64,000 nt of DNA from Betaproteobacteria bacterium (GTDB taxonomy: Bacteria; Pseudomonadota; Gammaproteobacteria; Burkholderiales; SHXO01). The notes under the pieces were generated by a model. That model saw nothing but the letters and a program-made list of their open reading frames with translations. It made no database searches and was not told the DNA's origin. The translations under genes and the position numbers were made by a program. This document shows, piece by piece, positions 26,022 through 34,317 of this stretch (position 1 is its first letter; the number at the start of each line of letters is the position of its first letter). The stretch spans positions 1 to 64,000 of the forward strand of contig JANXRW010000031.1 in the NCBI GenBank assembly GCA_025356655.1, read 5' to 3'.

Positions 26022-28568
26022 ATGAGTGGTGCATTGGCATTTCACCGGCTATGGCCGCTCGGCCTGCTGTTCTTGCTGCCCCTGTTGTGGGCGGCGGCGT
26101 GTTACACCCGGGGCGGACTGGGCCGGGCGCGCGGGTGGGCTTTGTTGTTACTTCGTTCGCTGACCCTGGCGTCCATCGCCCTCGCCCTGGCGCGGCCGCA
26201 GTGGGTCAGTCCCGCGGGCGAGGTGGCGGTGGTCTACGCGCTGGACGTCTCGCACAGCGTGGCGCCGGAGTTCGTCGAGCAGGCCCGCCGGTGGATTGCC
26301 AAAACGAGCCAAGCGGGGCGGCCGGCCGCCGCGCGCTACATCGCCTTCGCCGGTCGTGCACTCTCACTGCCGCGACTCGAGGCGCTCGGCGATTCGGCCC
26401 GGCTCGATCCCGGTGCGACCAACCTCGAACGGGCCCTCGAGCAGTCGCTCGCATCCTTCGCCCCGGGCGAAATCAAGCGGCTCGTCCTGCTCAGTGACGG
26501 CAACGGCAACGAGGGGGACCCCTGGCGTGTGGTGCCGCGCTTGAAAGCCGAGGGCGTCCGGGTTTTTACGGTGGCGGCGCGCGTGAGCTCCGAGCAGGAT
26601 GCCTGGGTGGAGGGCTTGGAGGCGGCTTCCCCACCGCGCAGGGACGAGCCGGTGGTCGTGAGCGTCGCGGTGATGGCGCAGCAGAGCGCGAGCGCGCAGG
26701 TGCGCCTGCTGGCGGACGGCCGTGAAGTCGGGGCCCGCGCCCTGCGCCTCCTGCCCGGACGTAACCGCCTGGACTTCCTCGTACGGTTCCGAAGTGAGGG
26801 TCTGGTACGCCTGCGTGCCGAGGTGAAGGCACTGGGCGACCGCATCCCCGAGAACGATGCGCTCGAGGAGGGGCGTTGGGTGGAGCCTCGGTCGCGGGTA
26901 CTGCTCCTGGAACAGCTCGATCAGGCCAGCGGGCCGCTGCGGCGAGCGCTGCGGCAAGAAGGAATCGACACCGACGTAAGCACGCCTGGCCCGACGGTGA
27001 GCCTGGAGTCCTACGGCGCGGTGATGCTGAACGACTTGCCCGCGGGCGCCCTTGACATGGGGCTGATGCAGCGACTCGAGCGCTACGTGCGCGACGACGG
27101 CGGAGGGGTCGTGTTCAGCTCCGGCCCGAATACCCACGGCGCCCAAGGATACGCCGGGACCCCGGTGGAGCGCTTGCTGCCGGTGGAATTCAAGGCGCCG
27201 GAGGAGCGCAGGGATCTCGCGCTGGTGGTGTGCCTTGACCGCTCCTACAGCATGAAGGGGCGCAGCATGGAACTTGCCAAGGCGGCCGCCGTGGGCGCGC
27301 TGGAGTTGCTCGAGCCGCAGCACTGGTTTGGCTTGGTGGCGTTCGATTCCCGGCCCCATGAGGTGGTGCCACTGGAAACGGTGGGCGACCGGCGCCGAGC
27401 CCTGGATCTGATCGGGCACCTCCAGGCCAGCGGGCAGACGAACATCTACCCCGCGCTGGAGATGGCGTACCGTATGTTGGCCGAATCCCGGGCGCGCAGC
27501 CGTCATGTGATCCTGCTCTCCGACGGGGATTCCGCGCCGGCGGATTTCGCGCGCCTCCTGCAACGGATGACTGGTGCGCATATCACGGTGTCCACCGTGG
27601 CCATCGGCAAGGCGGCGGACCGCGAACTCATGGCCCGGGTGGCGCAGTGGGGCCGGGGGCGGAGCTACTTCGCGAAGGATGCAGGTGAAGTCCCGCAGAT
27701 CTTCGTGGAGGACACGCAAAGCGCGGCTCGAACCACCCTGGTGGAGGAGCCTACCCGTGCCCTCCCGCGCAGGCGCGTCGAGGCGTTTCGCGGTCTGGAC
27801 TTCAGTGCCGCCCCACCGCTAGCAGGCTACGCCAGCGCGCGCGCGCGACCGCAGGCAGAAGTCCTCCTCGCCAGCGAACCCGGTTCCGCGCTGCTCGCGC
27901 GCTGGCAGTATGGGTTAGGGCGCGCCGTGTTCTTTGCCGGTGACACCGGCGCGCGCTGGTCGGCGCCCTGGCTCGCCTGGGACGGCTTTGGACGCTTCTG
28001 GTCGCAGCTGCTGCGCGGCACGCTGCGTCGCGACGCGCGCGATGGCGTGCGCCTGGAGGTGTCGCCCGTGGCTGCTGCCATGGAGGTGAGCCTGGCCGTG
28101 ACCGACGCGCAGGGGCGTTGGGTTGACGGGGCACGTCCCCAGGTGCGCATCACCGACGCGCGCGGTGCGACCCGGGAGGTCGTGATGCAGCAGACGGGCC
28201 CGGGCCACTACGGCCACCAGGAATTGGCAAGCCGGGCGGCGCGCTCGCCCTATCACGTCGAATTACTCGACGGCGGTGGACTTCCACCGGGCACTGCCCG
28301 GCGCGCCGGGCAGCGGGCCTTCTACCAGCCGCTGCCCGATGAACTGCGCAGCCGGCCACCGGACGTGGCGCTGCTGCAGGCCTTGAGCGCGAGCACCGGA
28401 GGACGGTTTGCGCCCGGCGCAGCCGAGATCTTTGACCGTGGCAGCGACCGCGGTGAGGAACGGCACGAGCTATCGCGCGCGCTGCTCGCGGCGGCTCTAC
28501 TGTGCTACCTCCTGGACCTAGCCCTGCGGCGCGTGCCCTGGCCACCCTTGCGGCGCGCGCGCTCGTGA
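26022..28568 (+). CDS. large membrane protein with two vWA domains and a glutamine-amidotransferase-like domain
   Basis: An 848-residue protein starting at ATG 26022, which follows GGAGG. Two N-terminal helices (about 8-28 and 40-58) precede a first vWA domain with DVSHS (75-79). A GATase1-like segment (RVLLLEQLDQASGPLRRALR ... YGAVMLNDLPAGAL, about 290-380) leads to a second, canonical vWA domain with DRSYS (406-410) and LLSDGDSAP. The C-terminus has a further hydrophobic helix (LLAAALLCYLLDLAL). This architecture is known in MoxR-associated operons, where the second vWA domain is the likely protein-binding site. It is the last gene of the operon. Confidence 0.85.
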   Translation: MSGALAFHRLWPLGLLFLLPLLWAAACYTRGGLGRARGWALLLLRSLTLASIALALARPQWVSPAGEVAVVYALDVSHSVAPEFVEQARRWIAKTSQAGRPAAARYIAFAGRALSLPRLEALGDSARLDPGATNLERALEQSLASFAPGEIKRLVLLSDGNGNEGDPWRVVPRLKAEGVRVFTVAARVSSEQDAWVEGLEAASPPRRDEPVVVSVAVMAQQSASAQVRLLADGREVGARALRLLPGRNRLDFLVRFRSEGLVRLRAEVKALGDRIPENDALEEGRWVEPRSRVLLLEQLDQASGPLRRALRQEGIDTDVSTPGPTVSLESYGAVMLNDLPAGALDMGLMQRLERYVRDDGGGVVFSSGPNTHGAQGYAGTPVERLLPVEFKAPEERRDLALVVCLDRSYSMKGRSMELAKAAAVGALELLEPQHWFGLVAFDSRPHEVVPLETVGDRRRALDLIGHLQASGQTNIYPALEMAYRMLAESRARSRHVILLSDGDSAPADFARLLQRMTGAHITVSTVAIGKAADRELMARVAQWGRGRSYFAKDAGEVPQIFVEDTQSAARTTLVEEPTRALPRRRVEAFRGLDFSAAPPLAGYASARARPQAEVLLASEPGSALLARWQYGLGRAVFFAGDTGARWSAPWLAWDGFGRFWSQLLRGTLRRDARDGVRLEVSPVAAAMEVSLAVTDAQGRWVDGARPQVRITDARGATREVVMQQTGPGHYGHQELASRAARSPYHVELLDGGGLPPGTARRAGQRAFYQPLPDELRSRPPDVALLQALSASTGGRFAPGAAEIFDRGSDRGEERHELSRALLAAALLCYLLDLALRRVPWPPLRRARS

Positions 28569-28683
28569 GTAACTGCTGCGAAACAGGTCCACTACGTGCG
28601 TGGCGCTCGCCCCGTCAGCAAGCCGCAATGCAACGCGCGATCGATCTCGACAACACTTGATCGCCGGGTGGATCCTGCGGCCC

Positions 28684-29271
28684 ATGCGTACCCACACCAC
28701 GCGCTTTGTCTTGCCAGAAGCGATCCGGGGCGACGTCGACCGGCCCGTGCGCTCCGGCCAATACGGTCACACGGGCGAATACCTGCGCGAACTGATCGAA
28801 GAGAGACTGAACTCCGATCGGCGCCGCGCACGCAGGCCCCAGCGCGCCGCTCACCTGAAAAAAGGAGGTGCCAGGAGCGCTGAGTTGAAACAGGCACGTC
28901 TGCGCCCGCAGGCGGAGGCCGGCGGGGGGGAGGCCGGCAGGCACGACGCCACTGAACGCGGCATCGAACTCGCCGAGCGCCTGTTCGACGCCGCCATCGC
29001 GGCGCTCGAGGCAACCTTGCGCGATCCCGGGACCACGGTGCTGGCGCGTCACCGGCCGCCTGGCGGATGCAGGGGGCATTTCGCCCACCGGACGACATCG
29101 TGCCGCACCCAAAATGCTGACCACTCCCTGCGCTTTCCGCGCCCGCCGCCGCGCTGCGTCTGGGTTGAACACCTCCGAGCGCTTCGTTCCTGCCTATCGA
29201 TCACCCTGCCGGCTGCGCACCCATTCCGGGTGGTTCAGACCCATACCCTGTTGGGAGAGCCTGCGGCTTGA
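28684..29271 (+). CDS. possible orphan ribbon-helix-helix (ParD-like) antitoxin fragment
   Basis: From ATG 28684 the first 45 residues read like a ParD-type antitoxin: a beta strand (TRFVLPEAI), then VDRPVRSGQYGHTGEYLREL, matching the SGxYxxxxEYxRxLI helix-turn-helix pattern. The rest of the 195-residue frame is Arg/Ala-rich and not family-like, so the ending is probably corrupted or the frame is partly non-coding. No convincing ribosome site is seen and no parE toxin gene follows. I treat it as a possible fragment in an 860-base gap that is otherwise empty. It could also be a transcription factor remnant. Confidence 0.35.
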   Translation: MRTHTTRFVLPEAIRGDVDRPVRSGQYGHTGEYLRELIEERLNSDRRRARRPQRAAHLKKGGARSAELKQARLRPQAEAGGGEAGRHDATERGIELAERLFDAAIAALEATLRDPGTTVLARHRPPGGCRGHFAHRTTSCRTQNADHSLRFPRPPPRCVWVEHLRALRSCLSITLPAAHPFRVVQTHTLLGEPAA

Positions 29272-29431
29272 CGTCTGCGGGCGCAGCGCGTAGCTTCGCC
29301 GCCTGGGCGGCTGGTGCGCAGAATTGGGCCACTGAGCGGACACCGGGGCACCCACCGTCCACGTGCTGCTTGGTGCCGTGCCGGGTGTCATCCATAAAAA
29401 CGGAGAACCAGGCTCTGGAGGAAACCGGGTC

Positions 29432-30226
29432 GTGACAACGCTGGTGTCGCTGGTGCTGCTGGGATTTTTTCTGGGGATGCGCCACGCCACGGACGCGGAT
29501 CATGTGATCGCCGTGGCCACCATCGTCGCGGGTCAGCGTCGCCTCGGCAGCGCAGCACTGGTGGGCGCTCTCTGGGGCCTGGGGCACATGGTGACGGTGA
29601 TGATCGTGGGAGTGGCCATCATCGTCTTCAGCGTCGTCATTCCGCCTAGGCTGGGACTGCTCATGGAATTTAGCGTGGGCGTCATGCTGGTGGTGCTGGG
29701 GGTGGCCAACCTCACCGGCGTACAAGGCTGGCTGCGTGGCGTGCTGGCGCTCCCTGGCGGGGCACGCGCACTGCACCACCATACCCATGCTCACGGTGAC
29801 TACGCGCACAACCACGTCCACGGGCACGGCAGCGTCGGCCATGGCCACGAGGAGGAGCAAACGCCCCAGGCTTGGCTGGACCGGCGCTTTGGCGGCCTTG
29901 GCCTGTACCAACTGTTGCGCCCCCTGGCGGTGGGGGTGGTGCACGGACTGGCCGGGTCGGCTGCCGTGGCGCTACTGGTGCTTACGACGATGCCCGATCC
30001 GCACTGGGGCGTGCTGTACCTGCTGCTCTTCGGGGTGGGCACCATCACCGGTATGATGCTCATCACCTTGCTGATCGCTGCGCCGCTGGTCTACTCGGCT
30101 GAGCGCTTGCCGCGTCTGAACGCTCACCTGCGCGTGGCCTCCGGCATGCTCTCGCTCGTCTTCGGCCTTTTCTTAATGTTGTACATCGGTGCGGTTGACG
30201 GTCTGTTCAGCGTGAAGCTGCATTGA
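29432..30226 (+). CDS. NiCoT/HupE-type nickel-cobalt transporter with His-rich loop
   Basis: A 264-residue integral membrane protein with about six to seven helices. The first helix carries the nickel-selectivity motif RHATDADHV, as in NixA/HoxN-type permeases. A cytoplasmic or periplasmic loop (about 110-140) is extremely His-rich (HHHTHAHGDYAHNHVHGHG), suited to metal binding. A second conserved site is GVVHGLAGSAAVALL. The start is GTG 29432, after GGAGG. A second, RcnA-like transporter lies at 34.3-35.2 kb, so two such proteins bracket the cluster between. Import versus export cannot be settled from sequence. Confidence 0.85.
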   Translation: MTTLVSLVLLGFFLGMRHATDADHVIAVATIVAGQRRLGSAALVGALWGLGHMVTVMIVGVAIIVFSVVIPPRLGLLMEFSVGVMLVVLGVANLTGVQGWLRGVLALPGGARALHHHTHAHGDYAHNHVHGHGSVGHGHEEEQTPQAWLDRRFGGLGLYQLLRPLAVGVVHGLAGSAAVALLVLTTMPDPHWGVLYLLLFGVGTITGMMLITLLIAAPLVYSAERLPRLNAHLRVASGMLSLVFGLFLMLYIGAVDGLFSVKLH

Positions 30227-30267
30227 AGTGGGGATTCAGGTCAAGTTCGCTTGGGCGGGATTAAGCC

Positions 30268-30924
30268 ATGGATTCCACCGCTCAATCCCCCCTTCGCATT
30301 GACGCGCGGGAACCAAAGGACTACATTCACAGGATGCAGATGCAGACGGGCAGCGTAGCCTTGGCGCCTTCACGGCGCTGGAAGTCGGTCCTGGGGACCT
30401 TGGCTCTATTGGCGTTAGGCGGGGTGGTATCCTACTCGATGGTGCGGGAGAACCGCACGCCGGTGGCATCCGTGGTCCTGGACGCAGCGCCCTCGAAGCC
30501 CTCGGCGGCGCCGGATCGCCCCGCCCTGTCCGCCGCGGAGGAACGCTACGCCGCCGAACTGTGGCATGTGCACGAAACGGTCAAGACCAGCGCCCTGAGG
30601 ATGACCTTTGCCGGTTTGGCCTACAAGATGGGTGACACGGATCGGGCGGGAGTGAAGCAGCGGGTGGAACCTCTGATTCAGGTGTTCGCAACCGCACGCA
30701 CCCAAGCCGCTGCGATCCCCGCGCCGCCCAGCCGGCAGAAGATGCAGACCGGCTATCTCGACACGCTCCGCCTTTACGAGCGTGCGGCCCGGGAGATGGT
30801 CAAGGTAGCGCGCGACGGCAGCGATGAGCACCTTATCCGTGCGCAGGAGATGAGTGCGAAGGCCTCCGGAGGCCTGTTGGAGGTGGGGGATTCCCTTTGG
30901 CCGGGGGAATACAAGCCGAACTGA
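30268..30924 (+). CDS. hypothetical protein with single N-terminal membrane anchor
   Basis: A 218-residue protein. A basic N-terminus (SRRWKS) precedes one hydrophobic helix (about 38-58, VLGTLALLALGGVVSYSMV), then a periplasmic, helix-rich domain (YAAELWHVHETVKTSALRMT ... YERAAREMVKVARDGSDEHL ... LLEVGDSLWPGEYKPN). The second half has the look of an amphipathic four-helix bundle with regularly spaced Met/His/Tyr. ATG 30334 is an alternative start that would shorten the tail before the helix. It sits between the NiCoT transporter and the secreted metallo-hydrolase. No known family was recognised. Confidence 0.6.
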   Translation: MDSTAQSPLRIDAREPKDYIHRMQMQTGSVALAPSRRWKSVLGTLALLALGGVVSYSMVRENRTPVASVVLDAAPSKPSAAPDRPALSAAEERYAAELWHVHETVKTSALRMTFAGLAYKMGDTDRAGVKQRVEPLIQVFATARTQAAAIPAPPSRQKMQTGYLDTLRLYERAAREMVKVARDGSDEHLIRAQEMSAKASGGLLEVGDSLWPGEYKPN

Positions 30925-31000
30925 GCCTCGCGTCCCCTAGTCGAATCCGGCTGGGTGAGGTGCGGGGATAGGATGCGTTGGGAGAAGAATTAGGTGAATT

Positions 31001-31032
31001 GAGCGGCCCCTCGCGTTGAAGCAGGGCCGCTC
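31001..31032. promoter_or_regulatory. nine-base-pair stem-loop in the leader of the metallo-hydrolase gene
   Basis: GAGCGGCCC (31001-31009) pairs perfectly with GGGCCGCTC (31024-31032) around a 14-base loop, 82 bases before the ATG at 31115. No T-run follows, so it is either a weak terminator for the gene upstream or a 5'-leader structure. Confidence 0.4.
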
Positions 31033-31114
31033 GATGGGTGACCGTAAGGCAGTAATGCGTACCGCGGCAGTAGCAGGCAACAGCAGCACACAACGACATT
31101 GATGGAGGGTAGCT

Positions 31115-32086
31115 ATGAAAAAAGCTCTAGCGGCAATCGGATTTGCCGCGGTGGCGGGATTCACGTCCCTGGCCGCGCAGGCCCAGGTCTGCTCGGCCTG
31201 ACTGGTCGAGAACAGCCGGTTCATGAACGTGCCGTTCGGGGCCTTCATGCCCGACCGCGCGTATGTTCCCGGCAGCACGAGCAAGATGAACAACATCAAC
31301 ACGGTTGACCTGCCGGTCAACGTCGGCGTGATCAAGTGCGGCAAGGAATTGATCCTGTTCGACAGCGGCTGGAACGCGACCGACTACCACAAGATGACCG
31401 GTACGGAGCATTGGTCCCCTCTGTCCCAGCAGATTACCCAACTGGGTTTCAAGGCGGAGGACGTGAGCAAGATCATCATCGGCCACGGTCACTGGGATCA
31501 CGCGGGTAGCCTGGACGAGTTCCCCAACGCTGTCCTCTACGTGCAGCGCGAGGAATTGCGTGGCATCGAGTGGGCTCTGAACTACCCCGAGCCCCACATC
31601 AGCGCCGTGAACACCTCCCCGGGTGGTTGCGCGCGTACCCCGGCCTGCGGCTACCCGCCCAAGACCGTCGAGGGAATCTACGCGAAGGTGCTGCATGGCA
31701 AGGCGGTGATCGTGGACGGCGAGATGACCATCTCCCCTGCCCTGAAGATCCACCCGGCTCACCGTGCTCACACCGCTGGTTCCCAACTGCTGGAAGTCAA
31801 CACGGCCGCCGGGAAACTGGTGTTTGGTTCCGACGCCTATTCCAGCTATGAGGGCATCCGCGATTGGATGATTGCGAACCCCCAGCAAACGGATACGGTG
31901 CAACAGTTCCTGGCCTACGAGAAGTGCTACAAGATCACCGGCGGGTTTCACAATTGCGTCGCTGCGCATGAGCCGCTAAGCTACTCCGAGGGCTATCCCC
32001 TGACCAAGAATTCCTGGGTCGGGATGAATGGCGGCCGCTTGGCCGAGCTGAGCCTGGCTCCCGGCGAGAAGTCGCGCAAGCCTTAA
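31115..32086 (+). CDS. secreted metallo-beta-lactamase-fold hydrolase interrupted by an in-frame TGA
   Basis: ATG 31115 has a strong ribosome site (TGGAGGG, then four bases) and opens MKKALAAIGFAAVAGFTSLA, then AQA and a likely signal-peptidase site. Codon 29 (31199-31201) is TGA, after CSA, giving C-S-A-stop. The same frame then stays open for 294 codons and encodes a complete MBL-fold enzyme. HGHWDH at 124-129 is the metal-binding box, ILFDSGWN the preceding strand, and later H and D ligands lie in IHPAHRAHTAGS, FGSDAYSSYEG and GGFHNCVAAHE. The next internal ATG (31223) has no ribosome site and would lack the signal. A Trp-to-stop change (TGG to TGA), stop readthrough or selenocysteine could explain it. 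It is preceded by a stem-loop and followed by a strong terminator. Confidence 0.7.
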
Positions 32087-32116
32087 TCAAGGCACCTGTG
32101 CCCTGAGTAGTCCCGT

Positions 32117-32153
32117 GGCGAGGAGTCGGAATCCGGCTCCTCGCCGCATTTTT
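32117..32153 (+). terminator. intrinsic terminator after the metallo-hydrolase gene
   Basis: GGCGAGGAG (32117-32125) pairs with CTCCTCGCC (32137-32145), with an inner CGG/CCG, and is followed by GCA and five T. It separates this gene from the propeller gene at 32176. Confidence 0.85.
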
Positions 32154-32175
32154 ATTCCACGGAAGTTCCCCCCTG

Positions 32176-33318
32176 ATGCGCTCACTGCTGTTGCTGCTGC
32201 TCGGCCTCTGGGCTGGGGCTGCCAGTGCCCACGACCCGAGCGCCTGGGGCGGCATCTACCGGACTCGTGACGCTGGCGCCACCTGGCTGCCAGCCGACGC
32301 CAACTTGTTCATCGGCGCGGCCCTCGGGTTGGCCATCAGTCCCACCGACGCCAATCACCTGCTGTACGCCACCGATACGCGGCTGCTTCGCTCGCGTAAC
32401 GGGACGCGGGACTGGAAGCCCGAAGCGCCACAGCTCTTCATCGGTGCGGTGTACGCCACGGCCTTCCTTGAGGACGGCATCGTTGCGCTCGCCGCCACGC
32501 CGGCGGGGGTTTTTCGGGTGGGGGCCGATGGCGATTGGCAACCCGCCACCCTGCCGGCTTCGGCCGGGCCGGTGCGCGGCTTCCTCGCCGGTGCCGGCGA
32601 GCGCGTGTACGTTGCGGGATCTAATGGCGTCTACCGCAGCAGCGACGGCGGGCGCAGCTTTACGGCCAGTCGTGCGGGCCTCGTCGAGGCCCCCGTGGTT
32701 GCCCTGGTCGCGGTCCAGCAGCCGGCGCTGGCAATGCTGGCCGTTGCAGGGGGGGGGCTCTACCGCAGCACGGACGAGGGGGCCGTCTGGACCCGGATGC
32801 AGGCGGGCTTGCCGACCACGGTCGATACCGTCGTGGCCCAGGGGGCGGACGGTGGGCACCTCTGGCTAGCCGGCGAGGATCGACTCTATCGCAGCGGTGA
32901 CGCCGGCCTCACCTGGTCTCCCCTCCCGGGCTCCCTGCCCGAGCCAAAGACCCAGGTGCGCGGGATGGGCGTGGCGGCTGGTGGTCAGGTGCTGCTCCTC
33001 TCCACCCACCGCGGCGTCATGCGTAGCGCCGATCGCGGCCGAACCTGGGTGCTGGGGGACGGCAACCTCCCGGTACACCTTGAATCTGGACCGCTGCTGG
33101 CCGACCCGTCTGACGCGTCGACCTTCTATGCGAGTTTTTCTCTTACCCCCTATGCTGAGTTGTGGCGGCGCGCCAGTGGCAGCGGCAGCCTGATGGGACC
33201 GGTGGACGCTTTTAGCCTTGCATCCGGCGCGGCGTTCCTGATACTCCTGGGCATGGGGTCTTACAGCCTCGTGCGGTGGCTTGCAGGCCCCGCCCGGTTG
33301 AAGCGGAGCCGTCCATGA
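32176..33318 (+). CDS. exported beta-propeller protein with Asp-box (BNR) repeats
   Basis: A 380-residue exported protein. Residues 1-18 form a signal peptide (RSLLLLLLGLWAGAASA). Five Asp boxes of the SxDxGxxW type are visible: YRTRDAGATW, YRSSDGGRSF, YRSTDEGAVW, YRSGDAGLTW and MRSADRGRTW. They give a multi-bladed propeller like that of sialidase/photosystem-assembly (Ycf48-like) proteins. A C-terminal hydrophobic segment (AFSLASGAAFLILLGMGSYS) followed by RLKRSRP anchors it in the membrane. Its stop overlaps the start of the next propeller gene (ATGA), so the two are translationally coupled. No enzyme active site is recognisable. Confidence 0.82.
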   Translation: MRSLLLLLLGLWAGAASAHDPSAWGGIYRTRDAGATWLPADANLFIGAALGLAISPTDANHLLYATDTRLLRSRNGTRDWKPEAPQLFIGAVYATAFLEDGIVALAATPAGVFRVGADGDWQPATLPASAGPVRGFLAGAGERVYVAGSNGVYRSSDGGRSFTASRAGLVEAPVVALVAVQQPALAMLAVAGGGLYRSTDEGAVWTRMQAGLPTTVDTVVAQGADGGHLWLAGEDRLYRSGDAGLTWSPLPGSLPEPKTQVRGMGVAAGGQVLLLSTHRGVMRSADRGRTWVLGDGNLPVHLESGPLLADPSDASTFYASFSLTPYAELWRRASGSGSLMGPVDAFSLASGAAFLILLGMGSYSLVRWLAGPARLKRSRP

Positions 33319-34298
33319 CCTTCCCCTCGCGCAGGCGTTTCCTACAGATTACGGCAGCCACCCTGGCTGTCGGCGGTGCCGGCGTCGCCGCCTGGCGGCT
33401 ACGCGGTAACAGGCCACTGGTGGTGGAGGAGTTCGCCATGGTCGAGAAGAACGACATCCCCACGGCAGTGGCGGCCGCACCCGACGGCAGCATCTGGTTC
33501 ACCATCGAGTTCTCCTCGGCCATCGGCATGTTTCGCGACGGCAGGATCTCTCGGCTACCCAAGGGCAAGGACAATGTGGAACCTCTCGGCCTCGCCGTTG
33601 ACAGCACCGGTGCGGCCTGGTTCACGGACGCCCCGGCGCTATGCATTTCGCGGATGCAGCCCAACGGGGTGCTCACGCGCTTCGAACTCGGCACGCCCAT
33701 CGCACGCCTAGGTCGCCTCGCCGTCGGGCCGGATGATGCCGTCTGGTTTGCCGAGGCGACCTCCTACAGCGTCACGGAACTGCGCCAGGGCCAATTGCAC
33801 CGGCATGGCTATGAGAGCCCGCGCGGGGGACCCTACGGCGTTGCCGTCGGCCGTGACGGGACGGTGTGGGCGACGCTGCAGAGTGCGAACGCCCTGTTGC
33901 AAATCCGGCCGGATGGCAAGATGAAGGAATTCGAGATTCCCACGCGAGCGGCTTCACCCACGGACGTCGCCGTGGACGCGCAGGGGCGCGTATGGTTCCT
34001 GCAATTTCGCAACCGCCGCGTGGGGAGTTGGGAGGACGGGGTGTTCAGGGAATACGAACTCCCCCTCGAGGGCGTGGTCCCTTCGGGGCTGGCCATTGCG
34101 CCCGACGGCACGCCCTGGTTCGGCACCTTGCGCGGCGGTCAACTGGGCCGGGTACGTGGGGGCAAGGCCGAACTGTTGCCGCTACCCCGGCCCGGGGCCC
34201 GCATCTACAGCGTGGCTGCCGACGCAAAGGGGAACATTTGGTATACCGACCTCGCTGGGTTCCTGGGGAAACTCCCGGCTGAGCTTGCTGCCTCCTGA
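33315..34298 (+). CDS. Tat-exported seven-bladed propeller protein (virginiamycin B lyase-like)
   Basis: A 327-residue protein beginning at ATG 33315, inside the end of the preceding gene. Its twin-arginine signal is SRRRFLQITAATLAVGG. Seven WFT-type blade motifs follow (SIWFTIEF, AAWFTDAP, AVWFAEAT, TVWATLQS, RVWFLQFR, TPWFGTLR, NIWYTDLA), the repeat of the Vgb/streptogramin-lyase-like propeller family. The lyase active-site residues cannot be confirmed by eye, so antibiotic inactivation is not claimed. Coupling with a second exported propeller points to a periplasmic binding or sensing pair. Confidence 0.82.
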   Translation: MTFPSRRRFLQITAATLAVGGAGVAAWRLRGNRPLVVEEFAMVEKNDIPTAVAAAPDGSIWFTIEFSSAIGMFRDGRISRLPKGKDNVEPLGLAVDSTGAAWFTDAPALCISRMQPNGVLTRFELGTPIARLGRLAVGPDDAVWFAEATSYSVTELRQGQLHRHGYESPRGGPYGVAVGRDGTVWATLQSANALLQIRPDGKMKEFEIPTRAASPTDVAVDAQGRVWFLQFRNRRVGSWEDGVFREYELPLEGVVPSGLAIAPDGTPWFGTLRGGQLGRVRGGKAELLPLPRPGARIYSVAADAKGNIWYTDLAGFLGKLPAELAAS

Positions 34299-34317
34299 GG
34301 CCCCTCAGGGGCCATGA

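Noticed and set aside
26364-27719. A 451-residue minus-strand frame inside the dual-vWA gene
   Set aside because: Antisense to clear vWA domains; no start context.
29760-29850. CAC-rich repeats in transporter loops as a CRISPR or tandem-repeat element
   Set aside because: They are codons for His-rich loops with irregular spacing, and there are no spacers or cas genes.
33315-34298. Antibiotic (streptogramin) lyase
   Set aside because: Only the propeller repeats can be seen; active-site residues were not verified, so no resistance function is claimed.
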